A stretch of 64,000 nt of DNA, taken from positions 6,147-70,146 of the forward strand of contig DASRJP010000353.1 of NCBI GenBank assembly GCA_035649415.1, given 5' to 3'. This document shows positions 60,656 to 64,000 of the stretch, piece after piece. This DNA comes from DATKDU01 sp035649415 (lineage in GTDB: Bacteria; Planctomycetota; Planctomycetia; Pirellulales; Pirellulaceae). Positions within the stretch are counted from its first letter, which is position 1. Each line of letters starts with the position of its first letter. The position numbers and the translations under genes are program-made. The notes beneath the pieces are model-generated. The model saw only the letters and a program-made list of their open reading frames with translations. It had not been told where the DNA came from and did not search any database.

Positions 60656-61930
60656 TCACTCGCGCGCCGGATCGGAATCCAGATCCGGCTGAGGCGCGTG
60701 CGGATAATCGACCGGCTCGTAGGTAATCGCCATTTCCGGCGTGAAGAGCTTTTCGTGTTTTTGGAACCGCGACGTAAGCGCCCGGTCCAAAATGCCGCTG
60801 GTCAGCAGCGTCCGCTCGACGGGGTAGCTCGGGCGGCCGGTGTGAATCATTCGCTCGATCGCCTTCAGCAAGTAGGCGAAGTGGGGATGGCGCGGATCGA
60901 GCCGTTCCTCGAAGCGCGTGGCCAGAGCGAGCGGCCGCCCCTTGAGCTTGAGTGCCGTCGCGATCCCGCCGACCGAGTCGGGAAGCATGAAGAGAGCGCC
61001 GCGCAGCCCGTCGTGATACTCGAACAGGAACAGCGCCGATTCGGCGTCGTTGCGCAGGTCGGCCGCGTGCTGCGGTGTGACGGAGAGGACGCCGAATGCC
61101 GCGTCGAGCAGGTCCTTGCGAACAAGACCATCGTCCACGGCTTTCCACATCGAGTCCCCTTGCAGGCACTGGACCCATTTGACCCCTTTCTCCGCGCCGC
61201 GCCGCCGCTCCACGAGGCACTGGTAGCAGTCGAGGGAATGAGCGCCGTAGATGTCCAGCCCCGAATAGCCCACGCCGACGGCGGCCTCGATTTCGCAGTC
61301 CATCGGCACGCTGACTTCCGGGTTGCGGAAGCTAACCGGCAGCGACGAGCCGGCCATGAAGGGGATTTTCAGTTCGCGGGCCCGGTCGTACATCCATTTG
61401 GCGTCCTCCCACACGGGCCCCAGATGCTTATCGCTAAAGACGGGGACGACGCGGCCGAACTTTTCGAACGTGCGGGCGATTTCCGTAAAGAAGCGCCGAC
61501 GCGGATAGAGGTGTTGCCCTTTCTCATTCCACTCGTAGCGGCCGTGCTCGCCGATGCTGATCACGCCGTCGACCGGAATGTGATCGCCGCCGACCGTCAC
61601 CGCTTTTTCAATCGTGTCGAACAGCGGCACTCGGTACTTTCTGGCCATCGCGCGGGCCAGGTCCTTGTCGCCGAACTGCTCGACGTACATCGACGCCAGC
61701 GTCAACGCCGGGCCAGAGCCGCCGTCCTGCTTCCAGCCCTCGAGGATTTTGCCGATCAGCACGTCGGCGTGCAGCCCCTTCTCGTAGGCCGTGATGACGG
61801 CCGCGACCGATTTGGGTTTCGTCTCCCGAGCAGGGACGGCGGAAACGGGCCGAACCAGGCCCCCCCACATGGCAGCCGCGGCCGCACCGGCCAGCGCGTC
61901 GCGTCGCGAGATGGCAATCGATTTCGTCAC
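60656..61930 (-). CDS. Tat-exported oxidoreductase-like protein of unknown function (paralogue 2)
   Basis: A 424-aa protein with the Tat-like motif SRRDAL at residues 8-13 and an Ala-rich stretch. It has the same length as its paralogue at 7639-8910 and shares IGEHGRYEWNEKGQ, VFSDKHL, PFMAGSSLPVS, ERRRGAEKG and SYPVERTLLTSG. It lies convergent to the deacetylase (13 bp) and 43 bp downstream of the leftward cytochrome gene. A Gfo/Idh/MocA-related fold is plausible, but the activity is unknown. Confidence 0.8.
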   Translation of the reverse strand: MTKSIAISRRDALAGAAAAAMWGGLVRPVSAVPARETKPKSVAAVITAYEKGLHADVLIGKILEGWKQDGGSGPALTLASMYVEQFGDKDLARAMARKYRVPLFDTIEKAVTVGGDHIPVDGVISIGEHGRYEWNEKGQHLYPRRRFFTEIARTFEKFGRVVPVFSDKHLGPVWEDAKWMYDRARELKIPFMAGSSLPVSFRNPEVSVPMDCEIEAAVGVGYSGLDIYGAHSLDCYQCLVERRRGAEKGVKWVQCLQGDSMWKAVDDGLVRKDLLDAAFGVLSVTPQHAADLRNDAESALFLFEYHDGLRGALFMLPDSVGGIATALKLKGRPLALATRFEERLDPRHPHFAYLLKAIERMIHTGRPSYPVERTLLTSGILDRALTSRFQKHEKLFTPEMAITYEPVDYPHAPQPDLDSDPARE

Positions 61931-61973
61931 AAAGATGCTCCAGTGAGTGGCTCGGGCGGGCAGCTGTTGGCCC

Positions 61974-64000
61974 CTACTTCAGCGAACTCAGGTATGCCAG
62001 CAGATCGGCAACCTGCTGAGCAGTCATGTCGCGCACGAGCAAGTCGGGCATTAAGGACTGCCCCTGCGGGACGAGTTTTTCGATTTGCGTCGCGGGGATG
62101 CGGATTTCCATGTTCTGCGCGTCCTTGAGCACCACCTCGGCATCGTCCTTCTTTACGAGCAGGCCGCTGACGACTCGTCCCTCGTCGGTCTCGACCAGAT
62201 GCGTGACGTACTTCGGGTCGATCCGCTTCGACGGCTCCAGGATGCTCTCCAGCAGTTGGACCCGGTCGTATTTCTTGCCGATTGCCGTCAGCTCGGGGCC
62301 AACTTCCTTGCCGCTGTCGCCGATGCGGTGGCAGTTCTTGCACGAGATGCTGGCCGTCTCGAAGAACAACCGTTTGCCGGCGGCCGTATCGCCGGCGAGA
62401 TTGAGAATCTGCTCTGGCCGCACGATGCTCCCCAGCCGCTTGACGCGCTGCTCGCTGGGCAGAAAGCGCTCGAACAAATCGCGCACGGTGCCGTCGCCAT
62501 GCTGGGCGGCGTTATGGATGGCTAGGGACGCGGTTGCCGGCGGCAGCGAGTGACGATCCATGCTGTGCGCCAGCAAGAGCACGCCGCTCGTGGTTGACAA
62601 CAAGCGATCGACTAGTACGGCCCGGTCGGCGTCGTCATTCGTCTCAGTGAGCTGCGCCAGGTTCTCCGCCTCCTGGCTGCGGAGCCTGGTTGCCGCCTCG
62701 TTACCCGTTGTCTCTTTGGCGAGTTCAGGTGGAATCTGCCGGATCCACTGATAGATCAGCTCGATCCCCTCGCGGTCGATTTCGGTCGAACCGATGTGCG
62801 GCATTCGCCCGCCGCCGAGCGTGGCCATGCGATAGTAAAGCACCGAGCGAAACGGATCGCCGGGGGCGATCACTTGCGCGGCATGAATGTTGAAGGTCCC
62901 CTGCGTGGGGCGAACTCCGACCATGTCGGTCTTTTCCAGCGACGTGTCAAACGGCATTTTCGACAGGACCGCGCTGCCTGCGTGCAGGCGGTGGCAATGC
63001 GCGCAGTTGACGTGCAAGTAGGCGCGGGCCCTGTCGCTCAAATTGGCGGAAGCGTCGTGCGGATTAACCAATGCGGGACGATTGTCGGCGGTCTTTGGTT
63101 TTTCAATGAGCCCAATCCGCGCTAGCTCGTCGAGCTGCGATTGCCCGTCGCCTCGACCGGTGTCGAGCTGCGGCAAGTTGAAGGCCAGTGGAGGCCCGGA
63201 CCACTTGTTGTGGCAGCGCTGACATTCCGCCCGACCGGAAAAACGCCACGTTTGCCGGCGCTTTCTGCCTGGTGCGCTTGCATCCACGATGTCAAACGTC
63301 CGCTCCGCGCCGGCCGCATCGAGCAGCGCGGCGTCAGTTTGTTCGGCGTTCCACTCGTATGTGTAAGGCTGCCATTCCTGGCCATCGAAATGCAGAATTT
63401 GCGTTTCCACGCGTCGGCGGCTGGCCGGATTTCCGTGCTCCAAGTCGATCGACAGCGTCTTGACGAGCACGCTGTCGGTAGGAAATGTCCAGGGCGCACC
63501 AGGTGCGCCCGTCTTGATAATCAAGTCGCCGGGGATGGCGGCCAGCCGCTCGGCGACAGCGTGATCGGCCCACGGCTCGGCGGCGATCGAGTAGGGAATC
63601 ACGCCCGGAGCGGGGACGTGTTTAGCAGCCGAAGTAAACAAGCCGCTGTCGCTAAGTTTGCGCGGGAACGTGCTGCTGGTCTGCGGCCGCGGATTGAGCA
63701 CCAGGGCGTGGATGGTACCGGCCGTGTGGTCGAGCAGATAGAACTCGCCGCCGCGGTCTTCACCGAAGCCAACGATGCGGTGCGTGGTGTCGGCCAGCTC
63801 GCGGTGATCCATGATGCGGCCGCCTTCGTAGCGGAAGCCCCAGATCTTGCCCGTGTCGTAGTCGCCGTAAATGTGCGTGCCGTGCAGTTCCTTCAGCCGC
63901 TGGCCATAGTACGTGAGGCCGTCGGTGATGGAAGAGGATTCAGAATGCGGATGTTCGATCGTCGGCGGCAGGATTGGCGTCGGCCCGCGCGGCCATTCGG
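61974..64000 (-). CDS. Sugar dehydrogenase-like protein with three c-type heme motifs (5' truncated)
   Basis: The frame is open from the right edge (64000) leftward to the stop at 61974, so at least 674 codons are visible and the N-terminus is missing. The visible N-terminal part ends a glucose/sorbosone dehydrogenase-type propeller (GDYDTGKIWGFRYEGG, IVGFGEDRGGEFYLLD). Heme motifs follow: CQRCH and CAHCH in a cytochrome c region, and CKNCH in a C-terminal Pirellula-type heme-binding domain (ending QSLMPDLLVRDMTAQQVADLLAYL). It is presumably a periplasmic dehydrogenase passing electrons to its own hemes, adjacent to the carbohydrate genes. Confidence 0.85.
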   Translation of the reverse strand, partial: EWPRGPTPILPPTIEHPHSESSSITDGLTYYGQRLKELHGTHIYGDYDTGKIWGFRYEGGRIMDHRELADTTHRIVGFGEDRGGEFYLLDHTAGTIHALVLNPRPQTSSTFPRKLSDSGLFTSAAKHVPAPGVIPYSIAAEPWADHAVAERLAAIPGDLIIKTGAPGAPWTFPTDSVLVKTLSIDLEHGNPASRRRVETQILHFDGQEWQPYTYEWNAEQTDAALLDAAGAERTFDIVDASAPGRKRRQTWRFSGRAECQRCHNKWSGPPLAFNLPQLDTGRGDGQSQLDELARIGLIEKPKTADNRPALVNPHDASANLSDRARAYLHVNCAHCHRLHAGSAVLSKMPFDTSLEKTDMVGVRPTQGTFNIHAAQVIAPGDPFRSVLYYRMATLGGGRMPHIGSTEIDREGIELIYQWIRQIPPELAKETTGNEAATRLRSQEAENLAQLTETNDDADRAVLVDRLLSTTSGVLLLAHSMDRHSLPPATASLAIHNAAQHGDGTVRDLFERFLPSEQRVKRLGSIVRPEQILNLAGDTAAGKRLFFETASISCKNCHRIGDSGKEVGPELTAIGKKYDRVQLLESILEPSKRIDPKYVTHLVETDEGRVVSGLLVKKDDAEVVLKDAQNMEIRIPATQIEKLVPQGQSLMPDLLVRDMTAQQVADLLAYLSSLK

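Noticed and set aside
60512..62128. A long plus-strand open frame of 538 codons opposite the Tat oxidoreductase-like gene
   Set aside because: It is antisense to a well-supported Tat protein gene and has Arg/His-rich, low-complexity composition typical of shadow frames in GC-rich DNA.
1..64000. tRNA, rRNA, riboswitch or prophage genes
   Set aside because: I saw no cloverleaf with a CCA end, no rRNA-like stretch, no conserved riboswitch core and no phage or transposase gene, although a covariance-model search could still find a small RNA.

Overview
The window is about 62% GC by impression and looks like a chromosomal segment of a planctomycete, probably Pirellulales. The evidence is the gene content: Pirellula/Verrucomicrobium-type dehydrogenases with c-type heme domains, a DUF1501 protein, DUF1080, DUF1570-like and DUF2617 proteins, Tat-exported sugar-metabolism proteins, a secreted Pro/Gly-repeat protein, and HEAT/TPR proteins with Hint domains. 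I found no rRNA, tRNA, CRISPR array, transposase or phage gene.

Layout. 1-7.6 kb: the end of an unknown gene, a DEAD-box RNA helicase, then a large dehydrogenase/cytochrome, a Tat-exported amidohydrolase and an overlapping GT2 glycosyltransferase. 7.6-14.8 kb: a leftward cluster (degenerate SGNH + dehydrogenase protein, secreted beta-propeller, Tat oxidoreductase-like protein), then a divergent secreted GPIKPP-repeat protein and a zinc-ribbon/CBS protein. 14.9-20 kb: a tight operon for flavin-based extracytoplasmic electron transfer (apbE, a TPR protein with an FMN-binding domain, a NapH-NapG-like fusion), followed by a GNAT enzyme and a small membrane protein. 20-36.8 kb: housekeeping and accessory genes: a metalloprotease, Nudix hydrolase, fabI, sigma-54 activator, YbaK-type deacylase, FliB-like Cys-cluster protein, HD hydrolase, DUF4349 lipoprotein, pterin dehydratase, Gfo/Idh/MocA oxidoreductase, TPR protein, DUF2752, alpha/beta hydrolase, CD225-like and DUF2617 proteins.

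36.9-42.3 kb holds the most unusual item: three tandem paralogues of a secreted HEAT/TPR-like protein. Two are intact and end in a Hint (hedgehog/intein) autoprocessing domain plus a conserved 18-residue tail. The third is a pseudogene with a frameshift, a nonsense codon and a large deletion. 42.5-47.5 kb: a DUF1080 protein, an ExbB-ExbD pair followed by a TonB-position protein with a prenyltransferase/squalene-cyclase-like domain, then an ECF sigma factor overlapping a two-TM protein. 47.6-53.1 kb: two unknown genes, a deoxyhypusine-synthase-like enzyme and an SLC13-type permease. 53.2-64 kb: a probable carbohydrate-utilisation region (DUF1501, a secreted glycosidase-like protein with two discoidin domains, an enolase-superfamily dehydratase, an MFS permease, a PIG-L deacetylase, a second copy of the Tat oxidoreductase-like protein, and a sugar dehydrogenase with three heme motifs running off the right edge).

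Two families of intergenic structure recur. Degenerate 7-bp tandem repeats with a different unit at each of five sites resemble the heptanucleotide STRRs known from cyanobacteria. Paired palindromic hairpin elements have two 21-28 bp arms, each arm itself a palindrome with a 2-3 nt loop. Coding density is high and no gene-free stretch exceeds about 300 bp; the longest gaps are at 21334-21621 (hairpin cluster), 25720-25995, 12826-13088 and 42257-42511.
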